Of a DNA stretch of 35,703 nucleotides, positions 1 to 7,522 are shown piece by piece (position 1 is the stretch's first letter; every line of letters starts with the position of its first letter). Source of the DNA: a virus. The stretch is taken from positions 1 to 35,703 of the IMG/VR virus record IMGVR_UViG_3300024324_000798; one strand, given 5' to 3'. The notes under the pieces are model-generated. The model was not told the origin of the DNA. It saw nothing but the letters and a program-made list of their open reading frames with translations, and ran no database searches. The position numbers were made by a program, and so were the translations under genes.

Positions 1-12
1 TTATAATCTATT

Positions 13-291
13 TCACAACACCTGATCTTCATAAAGCAAATCAACATCATCACATCCGGTCTCATCTTTTAAGAATCTTTTGATTGATGATATCTCAGAA
101 CGATGAATAATCTTGGTGAATGGAATCGGTTTGATTTCAATTGTATTATTATCTTCAATTACTCTCCTGAAAACAAGCTTCGCGTAAACAATTACAATGT
201 AACTTTCATCAACATCAATCCTATGATACCTTCGCTTACCTTCCTTTTTCTTTGGAATCCTTGATTTATCTATCCCGTTACGCTTCAACAT
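13..291 (-). CDS. Hypothetical protein, 92 aa, after the sigma factor gene
   Basis: I do not recognise the family. The protein is basic in its first third (KKKEGKRR near residues 14-21) and then alternates short beta-like hydrophobic stretches with charged residues; no signal peptide or membrane segment is visible. The ATG lies inside the last codons of the sigma factor gene (14-nt overlap), so the two are probably translated together. ECF sigma factors are often co-transcribed with an anti-sigma factor in this arrangement, but nothing in the sequence identifies this protein as one. It is the last gene on the minus strand before the window edge and is complete, with a TGA stop. Confidence 0.7.
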   Translation of the reverse strand: MLKRNGIDKSRIPKKKEGKRRYHRIDVDESYIVIVYAKLVFRRVIEDNNTIEIKPIPFTKIIHRSEISSIKRFLKDETGCDDVDLLYEDQVL

Positions 292-736
292 GATATTTAT
301 GCAATTCGTTAATACAACGATTTATCTTTGAACGACTCCTGGATAGACTCACCCTGACAGTATTCACATTCAAATCCAGCATTTCTGCAATCTCTTCATT
401 GCTGTACTCATCCAGAAATCTTAATTCAAATACAGTCCTTGAATCGCTCGATAACACATGTAAAGAATCTTTTACAATATCCATATCCTCTTTTGAATCA
501 TAATCAATCACGCAAGACCGGACAGGTAAAACTTCCATCAACTCAGGTTTCTTTTTCTTTATCCGGTCAAGACATAGATTCTTAGTCACTGTGTACAAAT
601 ACGCTTCATTGTTTCGCTTATTCGGTAATAAGTGAACTTTAATCACCACATCATGAACAACATCCTGACAATCTTCATGGTTCCCCAGATATCTCATTGC
701 AAGTTGATACAAATTTGCTGTATTATTTACATCCAT
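278..736 (-). CDS. ECF-type RNA polymerase sigma factor (sigma-70 family)
   Basis: The protein should redirect host RNA polymerase to a new promoter class. From the ATG at 736 it is 152 aa. Residues about 8-65 look like sigma region 2 (ARYLGNHEDCQDVVHDV-like core, then AYLYTVTKNLCLDRIKKKK, the 2.3/2.4 DNA-melting and -10-binding part). Residues about 95-142 look like region 4 (LSSDSRTVFELRF, EEIAEMLDLNVNTVRVSLSR, a helix-turn-helix). There is no region 1.1 or 3, which is the ECF layout. I chose the ATG at 736 because it lies 4 nt after the RuvC-like stop and leads directly into region 2; an in-frame extension to 781 would overlap that gene. The gene is in the unit headed by the ECF-like promoter at 1720-1746. 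Family call is strong; the target promoters are inferred. Confidence 0.9.
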   Translation of the reverse strand: MDVNNTANLYQLAMRYLGNHEDCQDVVHDVVIKVHLLPNKRNNEAYLYTVTKNLCLDRIKKKKPELMEVLPVRSCVIDYDSKEDMDIVKDSLHVLSSDSRTVFELRFLDEYSNEEIAEMLDLNVNTVRVSLSRSRSKINRCINELHKYHVEA

Positions 737-740
737 AATT

Positions 741-1286
741 TTAGAAGTTAATTTGTTTTTGAATTTCAAACGATCTCTCACCTTTTAGATTTTGGAGTAT
801 CCATTTTTCATCATGTATAGTTTTAAGCTTTAGAAAGTGAGCCAAAAGAAGAGAATCAGAATTTCTCTGCGTTACCTTAATCATTGGAAATTTCTTTTCA
901 GCAATTACCTTGTATCTCTTTTTCCTGTCGCTATATTCTTCATTCTTCTGATGGATTGATAAATAACTCTGCCAGGAATAAGGCATCACAGTCAAGTATT
1001 TAATCTTAGTATCCTCTAAAGCATCCAATATTTGTTGGTAATGCCTGAATAGCTTCTGTAATTGCATCGCTTTGCCAATATTAGCTGCATCACCAGGATA
1101 CATATTCACCTGTTCAACAATTGCAATTGGACTCTCAGAAATACTTCTTAAGTGTTTGAAATAGCCTTTCATGTCATTATAAGCAATTGGCATTTTAACA
1201 GAGGTTAATTCAATAAAATCCCTTGTGTGTGATATAGATCCGTTGGTTTTGCCGGGATCGATACCAATTATTAGATCAATATTCAT
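741..1286 (-). CDS. RuvC-like Holliday junction resolvase
   Basis: Predicted RNase H-fold endonuclease that resolves branched DNA during phage recombination, replication or packaging. The start IIGIDPGKTNG carries the first catalytic Asp (D10); AIVEQV holds the second acidic residue (E58); SYSWQ-type and A-EKKFP segments follow, and NSDSLLLAHFL near residues 142-152 supplies a C-terminal Asp (D144). This order (D..E..D with WQ and FP motifs) is typical of phage RuvC-like proteins of about 160-190 aa; this one is 181 aa. Its ATG overlaps the stop of the 61-aa gene (ATGA). It lies between the helicase and the sigma factor gene, as part of the replication/recombination set. Confidence 0.85.
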   Translation of the reverse strand: MNIDLIIGIDPGKTNGSISHTRDFIELTSVKMPIAYNDMKGYFKHLRSISESPIAIVEQVNMYPGDAANIGKAMQLQKLFRHYQQILDALEDTKIKYLTVMPYSWQSYLSIHQKNEEYSDRKKRYKVIAEKKFPMIKVTQRNSDSLLLAHFLKLKTIHDEKWILQNLKGERSFEIQKQINF

Positions 1287-1468
1287 CTCCTTCTTTTTTT
1301 GATTTCCTCATTCTTCTTCCTGATATTCTCACTGTGATTAAACTGTCTCAAACATTGCTCTGAAAATGCAATCTTATGCTTTAATTCTTCATTGTCTGGA
1401 TCGTTTTCTAACTTTTCCTTAATATGCTTAATCCTATCCTTGTAGAATCCTGATGTGTCGAATGTCAT
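1283..1468 (-). CDS. Hypothetical protein, 61 aa, very basic C terminus
   Basis: Unknown family. The sequence is highly charged and helical, with a run KKNEEIKKRRR at the end, suggesting nucleic-acid binding. I chose the ATG at 1468 because it forms a TAATG stop-start overlap with the 75-aa gene upstream, and the gene ends in an ATGA overlap with the RuvC-like gene. Upstream in-frame codons to 1537 would run deep into the preceding gene and are rejected. Confidence 0.7.
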   Translation of the reverse strand: MTFDTSGFYKDRIKHIKEKLENDPDNEELKHKIAFSEQCLRQFNHSENIRKKNEEIKKRRR

Positions 1469-1695
1469 TAGTATCTTAATTCTGTCCAGTGAATAATCCT
1501 TCCTTTGAATGGCTGTAGATGATCGAACCAATCCCAAAACTTATCCATAGTATCAAATCCATCATTTATTGCAAACCATTCAAGTTCATCAACTCGGACA
1601 GTATGAAGCTTAATACCTTTATTGATTTTATCAACAAAACCCGTCTTGACTATACCATTTGGAGTGCTTATTGTCTTAGTGAATCCTAGAATCAT
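1468..1695 (-). CDS. Small ASCH-like phage protein, 75 aa
   Basis: A short protein of a type common in phages of Bacteroidota. The pattern GFVDKINKGIKLHTVRVD resembles the K-ILxGxKxHTIR signature of ASCH-like small proteins, followed by FAINDGFDTMDKFWDWF and a terminal FKGRIIHWTEL. ASCH domains are thought to bind RNA or modified nucleotides; the biochemical role here is unknown. It is the first gene after a 99-nt gap that contains an ECF-type promoter (1720-1746), with the ATG 24 nt after the -10 element, and it heads the unit leading to the RuvC-like and sigma factor genes. Confidence 0.75.
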   Translation of the reverse strand: MILGFTKTISTPNGIVKTGFVDKINKGIKLHTVRVDELEWFAINDGFDTMDKFWDWFDHLQPFKGRIIHWTELRY

Positions 1696-1719
1696 ATTGA
1701 CTATTTTTTGTTACTATTA

Positions 1720-1746
1720 ATACGATTGACTTTATTTTTCATTACA
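1720..1746 (-). promoter_or_regulatory. ECF-type promoter site D: TGTAATG-N15-CGTAT
   Basis: On the minus strand TGTAATG (1746-1740) is followed by a 15-nt spacer and CGTAT (1724-1720); the ATG of the 75-aa gene is 24 nt further on. The spacing and -35 element match the three sites at 6134, 7908 and 8652; only the -10 differs (CGTAT for CGTCA). This unit includes the sigma factor gene, so the site could give positive autoregulation. The motif match is seen directly; promoter activity is inferred. Confidence 0.55.
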
Positions 1747-1794
1747 ATCTTTTTTATATTCGGTATTAATCCGGTTTCTAACATCTGGTTAAGA

Positions 1795-3171
1795 CTAAAA
1801 CGGGGCATCATCATGGAACCCGATTCTTGGGTGTTCTTTTTGTATCTCTTCTTCATAAGTATTAAAATCTGACCATCGTGTTTTGTCTTCTGATATATTT
1901 ATATCAACATCACCTATTTTACCGTTCCTATTCTTGCTCACAATTATCATTCCCGGTGCTTCACTATCGTATGAATTATTAAGAGATTCATTCCTTACTG
2001 GAAAAAGTATTTTATCAGCATCCTGTTCGATATCACCGGCCTCTTTCAACATATTCTTTTTAGGAATTACCCCTTCAGCTTCACGATTCAACTGGCTTAA
2101 TGCAATAATCGATATTTTAAGTTCCTTCGCTACTTGCTTAATCGCTCTGCTACATTCCTGAACTATTAACCTGGGTTCACTATATCTGGAAGAACTCATC
2201 AATTGTAGATAATCTATAATCACCAACTTAACTCCAAATTTACGGTTCATCTTTCTTATTTTGGATCTCAGTTGAGTTGCCGACATAGTACTTGAGTCAT
2301 CCAAATATAATGGGGAATCCTCATGTTTCTTAACTGACTTTTCAACAGCGACCCAATCAATATCACTTGCATTATTGATTCGACTCAATTTAATCTCACT
2401 ATCATTTGCTAGTATCCTTTTTGTGAGTTGGATATTGGTCATTTCCAGAGACACGAAGTAAACCGGAACAATATTAATGGCATTGATTGCGAACTGAATT
2501 GCCAGAGCTGTTTTACCCATTGATGGACGTGCACCAATCACAATCATATCTCCCTCTTCCCATCCGGAAGTAACCCTGTCTAAGTCAACAATTCCAGAAG
2601 GTATCCCAATTAATTCACCTTCATTCTTCTCTTGCTTTTCAAGTTGGTCGGTTAGTTTTAGCATTTCAACGATAAGTTTCACAGGTTCATTCGTTGTATC
2701 GGTATTAACTATCTTAGATAGATTTGACTCGGCAAAATCAATTATATGCTGCAGGTCAACTGTGTCATCGTAAGATATTTGTTGAAGCTCGGAACCGTAC
2801 CTAATGAACTCCCTTTTTACAAATTTTTCATAAAGAATCTTAGCATGATATTCAACATGAGCGGATGACATTACATTCCTTGTTAGACCTGTAATATATA
2901 CAGCACCACCGATTAAATCAAGCTGATTTCTCGCTCTTAATCCTTCTGTTATGGTTAAAATATCGATATTCTTATTCTCAGAATGCATATCTAAAGCGCA
3001 TTGGAAAATCTTCTGGTGTGAATCAACATAGAAACACCCCGTAGTTAGGAATGATACTGTATCAATTACATTATCTATCATTATAGCACCAAGAACAGCT
3101 TCCTCAATATCTATTGCTTGTGGTGGTACTTTCCCATATTCAGTATTTATTTCATCAGTCGTCTTTGACAT
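1795..3171 (-). CDS. dnaB: Replicative DNA helicase, DnaB family
   Basis: Hexameric 5'-3' helicase that unwinds the phage replication fork. From the ATG at 3171 it is 458 aa, the usual length. Residues about 15-115 match the DnaB N-terminal domain (PPQAIDIEEAVLGAIM.., then FYVDSHQKIF). The RecA-like domain carries Walker A ARPSMGKT (about 214-221), SLEM (about 241), Walker B LVIIDY (about 316-321) and the SQLNREAE element. I chose 3171 because MSKTTDEI begins about 10 residues before the conserved domain and overlaps the upstream gene by only 17 nt; a start at 3258 would overlap by 104 nt. No primase is seen in the window, so host primase is presumably recruited. Confidence 0.95.
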   Translation of the reverse strand: MSKTTDEINTEYGKVPPQAIDIEEAVLGAIMIDNVIDTVSFLTTGCFYVDSHQKIFQCALDMHSENKNIDILTITEGLRARNQLDLIGGAVYITGLTRNVMSSAHVEYHAKILYEKFVKREFIRYGSELQQISYDDTVDLQHIIDFAESNLSKIVNTDTTNEPVKLIVEMLKLTDQLEKQEKNEGELIGIPSGIVDLDRVTSGWEEGDMIVIGARPSMGKTALAIQFAINAINIVPVYFVSLEMTNIQLTKRILANDSEIKLSRINNASDIDWVAVEKSVKKHEDSPLYLDDSSTMSATQLRSKIRKMNRKFGVKLVIIDYLQLMSSSRYSEPRLIVQECSRAIKQVAKELKISIIALSQLNREAEGVIPKKNMLKEAGDIEQDADKILFPVRNESLNNSYDSEAPGMIIVSKNRNGKIGDVDINISEDKTRWSDFNTYEEEIQKEHPRIGFHDDAPF

Positions 3172-3793
3172 AATTAGGTTTGTATATTTCTGTTTGTTCA
3201 GAGTTATTGAATTTAGATATATTCTTTTTCCATGTTGATAATCTTCTAGATATGGCAAAACTTTTTTCTTTTTCCCATCTGCATTTTATATCATCATCAC
3301 CGGATTCTGTCCAGTATTCGAAAAAGTCTTTTAACATTAAATCAGGATATTGGGGTCTAAATTCCAAGACCTTTAGTCGGAATTTAGCTATCCTCTTATC
3401 TTTATCTTTATCTTTATTATTATCTTTATAGCTACGTTTTTGCTTAAGCAAAATTCTAGCATTGCTTGACCTCTTCAGACCCCCAATACGTCCAGCTTCT
3501 GAGCGTTTCTTTCTTTTTCCAGATAGTAGATCGAACTGCTTGTCAAGGAATTTTATTGTTATAGAATCATCTTGATTTTTCTTAATAATATTTAGCTTAA
3601 TTAATTCTTCTAGCAAAATCTTAGCATTGCTAAAGCGTTTATTGATCAATGCTAAATCAATACTACAATCCTTAAACCAATAAAATGCACATATATCAAC
3701 AAATAACCCTTTTAATTCATACGATTCAAGGCTTATATCATCATTGAGCCATTCCGATGCAGTAAATCTAAAGTAAGGAAGTTCTTTTGCCAT
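3155..3793 (-). CDS. Replication initiator-like protein (Lin1244/Lin1753-type N-terminal domain)
   Basis: Probably loads or organises the replisome upstream of DnaB. The N terminus (YFRFTASEWLNDDISLESYELKGLFVDICAFYWF) resembles the Lin1244/Lin1753 winged-helix domain of phage replication proteins. It is followed by a basic stretch KRKKRSEAGRIGGLKRSS and an Asp-Lys repeat (about 120-130) encoded by a tandem TTTATC-type hexamer on the plus strand (3396-3430). The C terminus has EKSFAISRRLSTWKKNI, reminiscent of DnaD/DnaT-like tails. The gene directly precedes dnaB, sits behind a host-type promoter (3920-3949) and a hairpin leader, and contains short repeats that could be an origin. Confidence 0.75.
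   Translation of the reverse strand: MAKELPYFRFTASEWLNDDISLESYELKGLFVDICAFYWFKDCSIDLALINKRFSNAKILLEELIKLNIIKKNQDDSITIKFLDKQFDLLSGKRKKRSEAGRIGGLKRSSNARILLKQKRSYKDNNKDKDKDKRIAKFRLKVLEFRPQYPDLMLKDFFEYWTESGDDDIKCRWEKEKSFAISRRLSTWKKNISKFNNSEQTEIYKPNYVKDD
3441..3660. repeat. Candidate iteron cluster inside the replication initiator gene
   Basis: Two 18-nt direct repeats, CAAAATTCTAGCATTGCT at 3449-3466 and CAAAATCTTAGCATTGCT at 3614-3631, match at 16 of 18 positions. The second continues into the palindrome TTAGCATTGCTAA. A third, inverted copy of the core (CAATGCTAA) is at 3648-3656, and a perfect TGCTTAAGCA palindrome lies at 3441-3450. Phage origins are often embedded in initiator genes as iterons, so this is a candidate origin. 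Alternatively the repeats only reflect a duplicated peptide (SNAKILL / SNARILL). Confidence 0.3.
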
Positions 3794-3797
3794 AATC

Positions 3798-3867
3798 GCC
3801 TAAATTAGGCACGGAAACAACCCCGGTAGGCAATACATTCAGACGAAGGTATCCGGGGTTGACCGTG
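3798..3867 (-). promoter_or_regulatory. Structured leader: long hairpin plus palindrome before the initiator gene
   Basis: In the 5' leader between the promoter and the ATG at 3793, plus-strand AACCCCGG (3819-3826) pairs with CCGGGGTT (3853-3860), and CACGG (3810-3814) pairs with CCGTG (3863-3867). This gives a two-part stem around a 26-nt loop. Directly next to it, GCCTAAATTAGGC (3798-3810) is a palindrome 5 nt from the start codon. No U-tract follows, so this is not a simple terminator. It could be an attenuator, a protein-binding site or a translation control element. Confidence 0.5.
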
Positions 3868-3919
3868 TTTATTTTCTATAAATTGTTTTCATGAGAACGT
3901 CTAAATGTTTTTGCCTATT

Positions 3920-3949
3920 CAAATGTAAGGATATAATTCTAATATCCAA
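3920..3949 (-). promoter_or_regulatory. Bacteroidota housekeeping-type promoter for the replication genes
   Basis: On the minus strand TTG (3949-3947), 19 nt and TACATTTG (3927-3920) fit the -33 TTG / -7 TAnnTTTG consensus of Bacteroidota primary sigma. Transcription would start near 3914 and give a leader of about 120 nt holding the hairpin at 3798-3867, before the initiator and dnaB genes. The site lies in a 168-nt gene-free gap. Confidence 0.6.
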
Positions 3950-3961
3950 CTAAACTATATG

Positions 3962-4519
3962 TTATAACTTGAATATTTTTAGATCATACAATTCCTTCAC
4001 AATCTTAGCCTCATGAACTGCATCATCAGCCCCTCGGTGTTGCTCCACATAATCTTCATCCGGGAAAAAGTGTTTGTATGCTTCCTCACATGAAGGCCAT
4101 TTGTAACCAGACTTACCATACTTCGCCGGTATCTTGCAAATATCAGTTGATAGCTTCATTGGACAAGGTAGCTTAACAGGGAATTTAAATCCCCTGTCTT
4201 CCAAGAATCCGAAGTCAAATTGATTATTGTAAGCCGTAGATCCTAATGGATACATTTCAATAATTGACTGAATATGCTCTTTAAAATGTGAGAGCTTAGG
4301 GCTATGATGAATCATCAATGCAGTGATACCTGAATTCTCAATTACCCAGGATTTTTCAACCTCCTCGGGTGTTGTCTTCTCTTCGTGTAATATATGGTCG
4401 AAAAGAACCCTGATATCACCTGTATCAAGATCCAGACTTACAATTCCTATCTCTATAATGCTGTTTTTTGTGTGACTGAAACCAGTAGTTTCAATGTCGA
4501 TGATTAAAATCTTTTTCAT
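3962..4519 (-). CDS. DEDDh 3'-5' exonuclease (DnaQ/RNase T fold)
   Basis: Predicted 3'-5' exonuclease of 185 aa. IDIETTGF near the N terminus gives the first Asp and Glu (D8, E10), AYNNQFDFGFLEDRG gives the third acidic residue (D102), and HRGADDAVHEA gives the His and Asp of ExoIII (H161, D166). This is the DEDDh set of DnaQ-like enzymes. With no polymerase gene nearby it acts either as a stand-alone proofreader or as a DNA or RNA trimming enzyme. It lies downstream of the annealing protein and PD-(D/E)XK nuclease genes in the unit that starts at the ECF-type promoter at 6134. Confidence 0.85.
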   Translation of the reverse strand: MKKILIIDIETTGFSHTKNSIIEIGIVSLDLDTGDIRVLFDHILHEEKTTPEEVEKSWVIENSGITALMIHHSPKLSHFKEHIQSIIEMYPLGSTAYNNQFDFGFLEDRGFKFPVKLPCPMKLSTDICKIPAKYGKSGYKWPSCEEAYKHFFPDEDYVEQHRGADDAVHEAKIVKELYDLKIFKL

Positions 4520-4591
4520 TCTTTAATTTATTTATAAGTTGAAATATTTGTGAATTTAAGCGGCTACTAATCATAGCCAAACCGTTGTAAT

Positions 4592-5446
4592 TTATTCTTC
4601 ATAATCAACCACATGTCCAAATCTATCATACCATTTTGGCACCAATTCATTGTGGGACTCTTGAGTATCAAACAGCCAAAAGTCATAACCCATGTGCCAA
4701 AGATCATGCTTCATACAATACTTGAAAGCTTTAACAAGTAGATCAAACTCTATCATGGCGTTCTCCTTATCCTTGTCATCGAACTTGATTACCGATACTC
4801 CAAATGGTTCTGTCTTTTCAACTACCAACCAATAGAATACCGGGAACTGCCATCTCTTTCTTTTGTAGTAATTCAAGTAAGTAGCAGGTTGTAACGGGTA
4901 TTCGTAACTGGCTACATCTCTCATGAAATCTCTTGGCTTTGCTGATCTTGCACTTTTTAGATCAACAATAATTTCCTGCCTTTTCATGTGTCCATTATCT
5001 TCACGATCAAGGTGACTACCAAAGTCCTGGAACCCTCTGAATGGTATTCCACCTGTGTACTTAAACTGCAACTCCTTCTGGACATCCTTTCGATTAGCCA
5101 ACAACTCTGAAGCTAACTTGTGCTCAAGGACTGACTTTACACATTGTTCAGCAATGGCATGGTCCTTTGGAGAAATAATCTCCTTATTTTCAGCTTGAGC
5201 AACCATTCTTAACTCATTGTTAAGTGCAACAGATCCCGTACCCTTGTACAACTCCTGAATAAGAAACCTCTTATCAACTTCTTCTGGCTGAAGTAACATA
5301 GAGTCGATAAGATTCCCCATCGCATAAGCTGTCTTATATTCTCTTGGGCTTGTCAGGTAGTGTATATAATGCTTCGGTGACTTTTTGAACTGTTTTAGAC
5401 TGGAATAGCTCAGTGGTCTGCTTTTTAGAAACTCTATATCTATCAT
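4592..5446 (-). CDS. PD-(D/E)XK exonuclease, RecE/DUF3799-like
   Basis: Likely a processive 5'-3' exonuclease making single strands for the annealing protein encoded just upstream. Residues 12-50 have the typical opening (LSYSSLKQFKKSPKHYIHYL.., then AMGNLIDSMLLQPEE). Catalytic positions fit D147 (SHLDRED) and VDLK (161-164), followed by a QxxxY motif in YPLQPATYLNYY (Q186, Y190) that is characteristic of RecB-like nucleases. The 'GxxxH' motif of close relatives is GNLID here. The length, 284 aa, is normal. The gene starts in a TAATG overlap with the annealing protein gene, which supports a coupled recombination pair. Confidence 0.85.
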   Translation of the reverse strand: MIDIEFLKSRPLSYSSLKQFKKSPKHYIHYLTSPREYKTAYAMGNLIDSMLLQPEEVDKRFLIQELYKGTGSVALNNELRMVAQAENKEIISPKDHAIAEQCVKSVLEHKLASELLANRKDVQKELQFKYTGGIPFRGFQDFGSHLDREDNGHMKRQEIIVDLKSARSAKPRDFMRDVASYEYPLQPATYLNYYKRKRWQFPVFYWLVVEKTEPFGVSVIKFDDKDKENAMIEFDLLVKAFKYCMKHDLWHMGYDFWLFDTQESHNELVPKWYDRFGHVVDYEE

Positions 5447-6108
5447 TATACTGACTTAATTAGTTCGTTCTTAATTTCCTTAAATACTTCAAGTTCGTTT
5501 GACTGCCCTTCAGCTACAAGCAAACGTTCAATAATCTTTTCTCTGCCTTCATCGTCCTGATATGTTTTCAGTGCTTCTTCAACTTCCTTCTTAATCTGGT
5601 TCTTTTCGATATTTCCAATTACACTAAGATCGTAATTGATCCTTTCATCCCGGTTCAAGTCCTTCCCAAATAGTTTACCCATCTTCTCAGCTGCATCCTT
5701 AATGGCATACGACTCTGCTGCTGGTACTGCTAACTGAACAGCATTAGCTTTGATATTATTGAACTCAATAGCTCCTGATCCTTTATCGGTCTGTAATGGT
5801 TGGGCTCCTGCCCCGTCTTGCCATTTCTCAGTATTAGTAACAGGATCATCATAGTATAATCGAATATGTACAACAACACTATTGGCAATCAACTTAATCT
5901 CCTTGATTTCAACATGCCAGTTGACAAATATCTTAGTAAGTAGATATTCAATCCTTTCAATCGGGATATATCCTACATTGTGAATAGGATGCTGCTTGAT
6001 CCACTTAGCCATAGGCGGCTGATTCAACAAGATATTCAACTCATTATGTTTGCTCTTCGTAGCAATGTCACCAGAATAAACATCTTGGATGTTCGGTAAT
6101 TTATCCAT
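5446..6108 (-). CDS. Single-strand annealing protein, Rad52-like
   Basis: Probable phage recombinase of 220 aa. The clearest family signal is residues about 110-155: GSGAIEFNNIKANAVQLAVPAAESYAIKDAAEKMGKLFG, which matches the Rad52/ERF-type helix ending in 'A.K..G..FG'. Before it comes a beta-rich part with IHNVGYIPIERIEYLLTKIF and VVVHIRLYYDD. The last 50 residues form a charged helix. It is coupled to the PD-(D/E)XK nuclease by a TAATG overlap, the usual annealing protein/exonuclease pairing. An ECF-type promoter (6134-6160) lies 25 nt before its ATG. The exact subfamily (Rad52, ERF or Sak) is uncertain. Confidence 0.65.
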   Translation of the reverse strand: MDKLPNIQDVYSGDIATKSKHNELNILLNQPPMAKWIKQHPIHNVGYIPIERIEYLLTKIFVNWHVEIKEIKLIANSVVVHIRLYYDDPVTNTEKWQDGAGAQPLQTDKGSGAIEFNNIKANAVQLAVPAAESYAIKDAAEKMGKLFGKDLNRDERINYDLSVIGNIEKNQIKKEVEEALKTYQDDEGREKIIERLLVAEGQSNELEVFKEIKNELIKSV

Positions 6109-6133
6109 CTTTTTATATTTGTGGTTTAATTAT

Positions 6134-6160
6134 TGACGAATAAGTCAGGGAATCATTACA
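6134..6160 (-). promoter_or_regulatory. ECF-type promoter site B: TGTAATG-N15-CGTCA
   Basis: Minus strand TGTAATG (6160-6154), 15-nt spacer, CGTCA (6138-6134), then 25 nt to the ATG of the annealing protein gene. It fills a 57-nt gap. The -35, spacer length, -10 and distance to ATG match sites at 7908 and 8652. Promoter role inferred from this repetition and from its likeness to ECF promoters. Confidence 0.6.
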
Positions 6161-6165
6161 CAGAA

Positions 6166-7503
6166 CTACATAAAGCTCAGAATGTGTATGATTACTGAAT
6201 TGGTCCAGCCGTTACCAATCATTTTATATTGTTGGGTTTCGCTGATATTTGGGTCAAATTTATACCAATCCGGAATTGTTTGCAATCTTAAACATTCAAG
6301 TGGGGTTAACCTTCTTAGTCTACAACTACCCATCACTAGATTATTGTGTTCCCAGGAACTACTTAGTACCGTAGGTGACTTTTCATCAAACACACCGCCT
6401 TTATTGTAACCATGAGGCATCTGTAATATTAGATTGTCTTTCTGAACACTTGTAATACAGTTGGTTTTGCCATCTGTTTTTGGCTCCAATCTTTGTTCTG
6501 TTGGATTTCCGGGTGTTCTGTCACTTGGATCCTCGGGGTTACGACCTCTCATTGCAACACAGAGAACATCTTTATCTTTCAATATCTGAAATATATTAGT
6601 TCTCTGAGCGTGGTTATCCATACCTTTCCAATAATTAGCATCTATACATGTAGACTTTTGGGATTCACGTAAAACACCATTGTCGTTTAATACACCAACG
6701 AGCGTTGTTGCTCTTGCCCTGGCTTGAGTTGGGTTATTATTCTTTTGAGTTAATGCGTATGATTTGTCAGGATTGATTCTTGGTTTCTCCTTTAGTATCT
6801 TTCCCAGCCTGTAATTACTGATGTAATATTTATCATCCACATCATCTTCTAAAACACTCTTTAGCAATATACCTTCATCTTCAGGTTGTGGAATATCAGT
6901 ATAATTATCCCCGAATAAACCCTGTTTTCTGGTTCTAATATTAGTCCAATATAAACGCTTTCTATTCTGAGCAGAAACCAATTCGCTATTTATCTTCACC
7001 GGGAATAATCCCAATAGATCATTAATAACCCGTTGTGATTGTTTATCCATAGCCACGTTCTCAAGTAGAAACTTCACGTCAGGATTACACTTCTTGATAT
7101 ACCGGTATATCTTCACGAACTCAAAGAATAGTCTGGATCTTGGATCTTCGAATTTCAATTGTTTACCAGCAAAACTGAGGCCCTGGCAAGGACTTCCAGC
7201 CCCAATAAGATCAATAAAAGACCAATCAGTATTACGAAGCCACACCATTTTATCTTTACTGGTTTCTGAGATAAATTCAGACTCTAAATACTTGAAATAA
7301 GTCGAATCCTTCCAGGTCATTGCCTTGCGCAAAAAAACAACATCTCCAACCTGTATTGTATCTGGGAATACAAATTGAGTTTGTTTAATTGCATGTTTAT
7401 CAATCTCGGATGAATAATACTTTGCAACCGTATAACCAGACTCTATCAGTGCAATCTGGAGACACGACATGCCGTCAAATAAGGATAATATATTCAAATT
7501 CAT
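6166..7503 (-). CDS. C5-cytosine DNA methyltransferase
   Basis: Methylates cytosine C5 in a specific DNA site, most likely to shield phage DNA from host restriction. Motif I is ILSLFDGMSC (about 5-14), motif IV GSPCQGLSFAG with catalytic Cys106, motif VI LLENV (E148), motif VIII QNRKRLYW (179-186), motif IX RLRRLTPLECLRLQ and motif X YKMIGNGWTNSV near the C terminus. The long middle part (about 200-400) is the target-recognition region. The length is 445 aa with all motifs intact. No restriction endonuclease gene is adjacent, so it is an orphan enzyme. It follows the 119-aa gene and probably shares the promoter at 7908. Confidence 0.95.
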   Translation of the reverse strand: MNLNILSLFDGMSCLQIALIESGYTVAKYYSSEIDKHAIKQTQFVFPDTIQVGDVVFLRKAMTWKDSTYFKYLESEFISETSKDKMVWLRNTDWSFIDLIGAGSPCQGLSFAGKQLKFEDPRSRLFFEFVKIYRYIKKCNPDVKFLLENVAMDKQSQRVINDLLGLFPVKINSELVSAQNRKRLYWTNIRTRKQGLFGDNYTDIPQPEDEGILLKSVLEDDVDDKYYISNYRLGKILKEKPRINPDKSYALTQKNNNPTQARARATTLVGVLNDNGVLRESQKSTCIDANYWKGMDNHAQRTNIFQILKDKDVLCVAMRGRNPEDPSDRTPGNPTEQRLEPKTDGKTNCITSVQKDNLILQMPHGYNKGGVFDEKSPTVLSSSWEHNNLVMGSCRLRRLTPLECLRLQTIPDWYKFDPNISETQQYKMIGNGWTNSVIIHILSFM

Positions 7504-7522
7504 AACCTGAAACTACTAATAA

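Noticed and set aside
1701-1784. 27-codon minus-strand ORF between dnaB and the 75-aa gene
   Set aside because: It covers ECF-type promoter site D, has no ribosome site and is lysine/asparagine-rich chance-like sequence in AT-rich DNA.
1883-2161. Plus-strand open frames, including this one and about 30 others across the window
   Set aside because: They are antisense to well-supported minus-strand genes, give no family-like protein text and lack promoters or coupling.
3396-3430. TTTATC tandem repeat as a microsatellite or phase-variation tract
   Set aside because: The six-base unit keeps the reading frame and only encodes an Asp-Lys linker; length change would not switch the gene off.
6114-6121. 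TATATTTG on the plus strand as a promoter
   Set aside because: No plus-strand gene follows; AT-rich DNA gives this match by chance.
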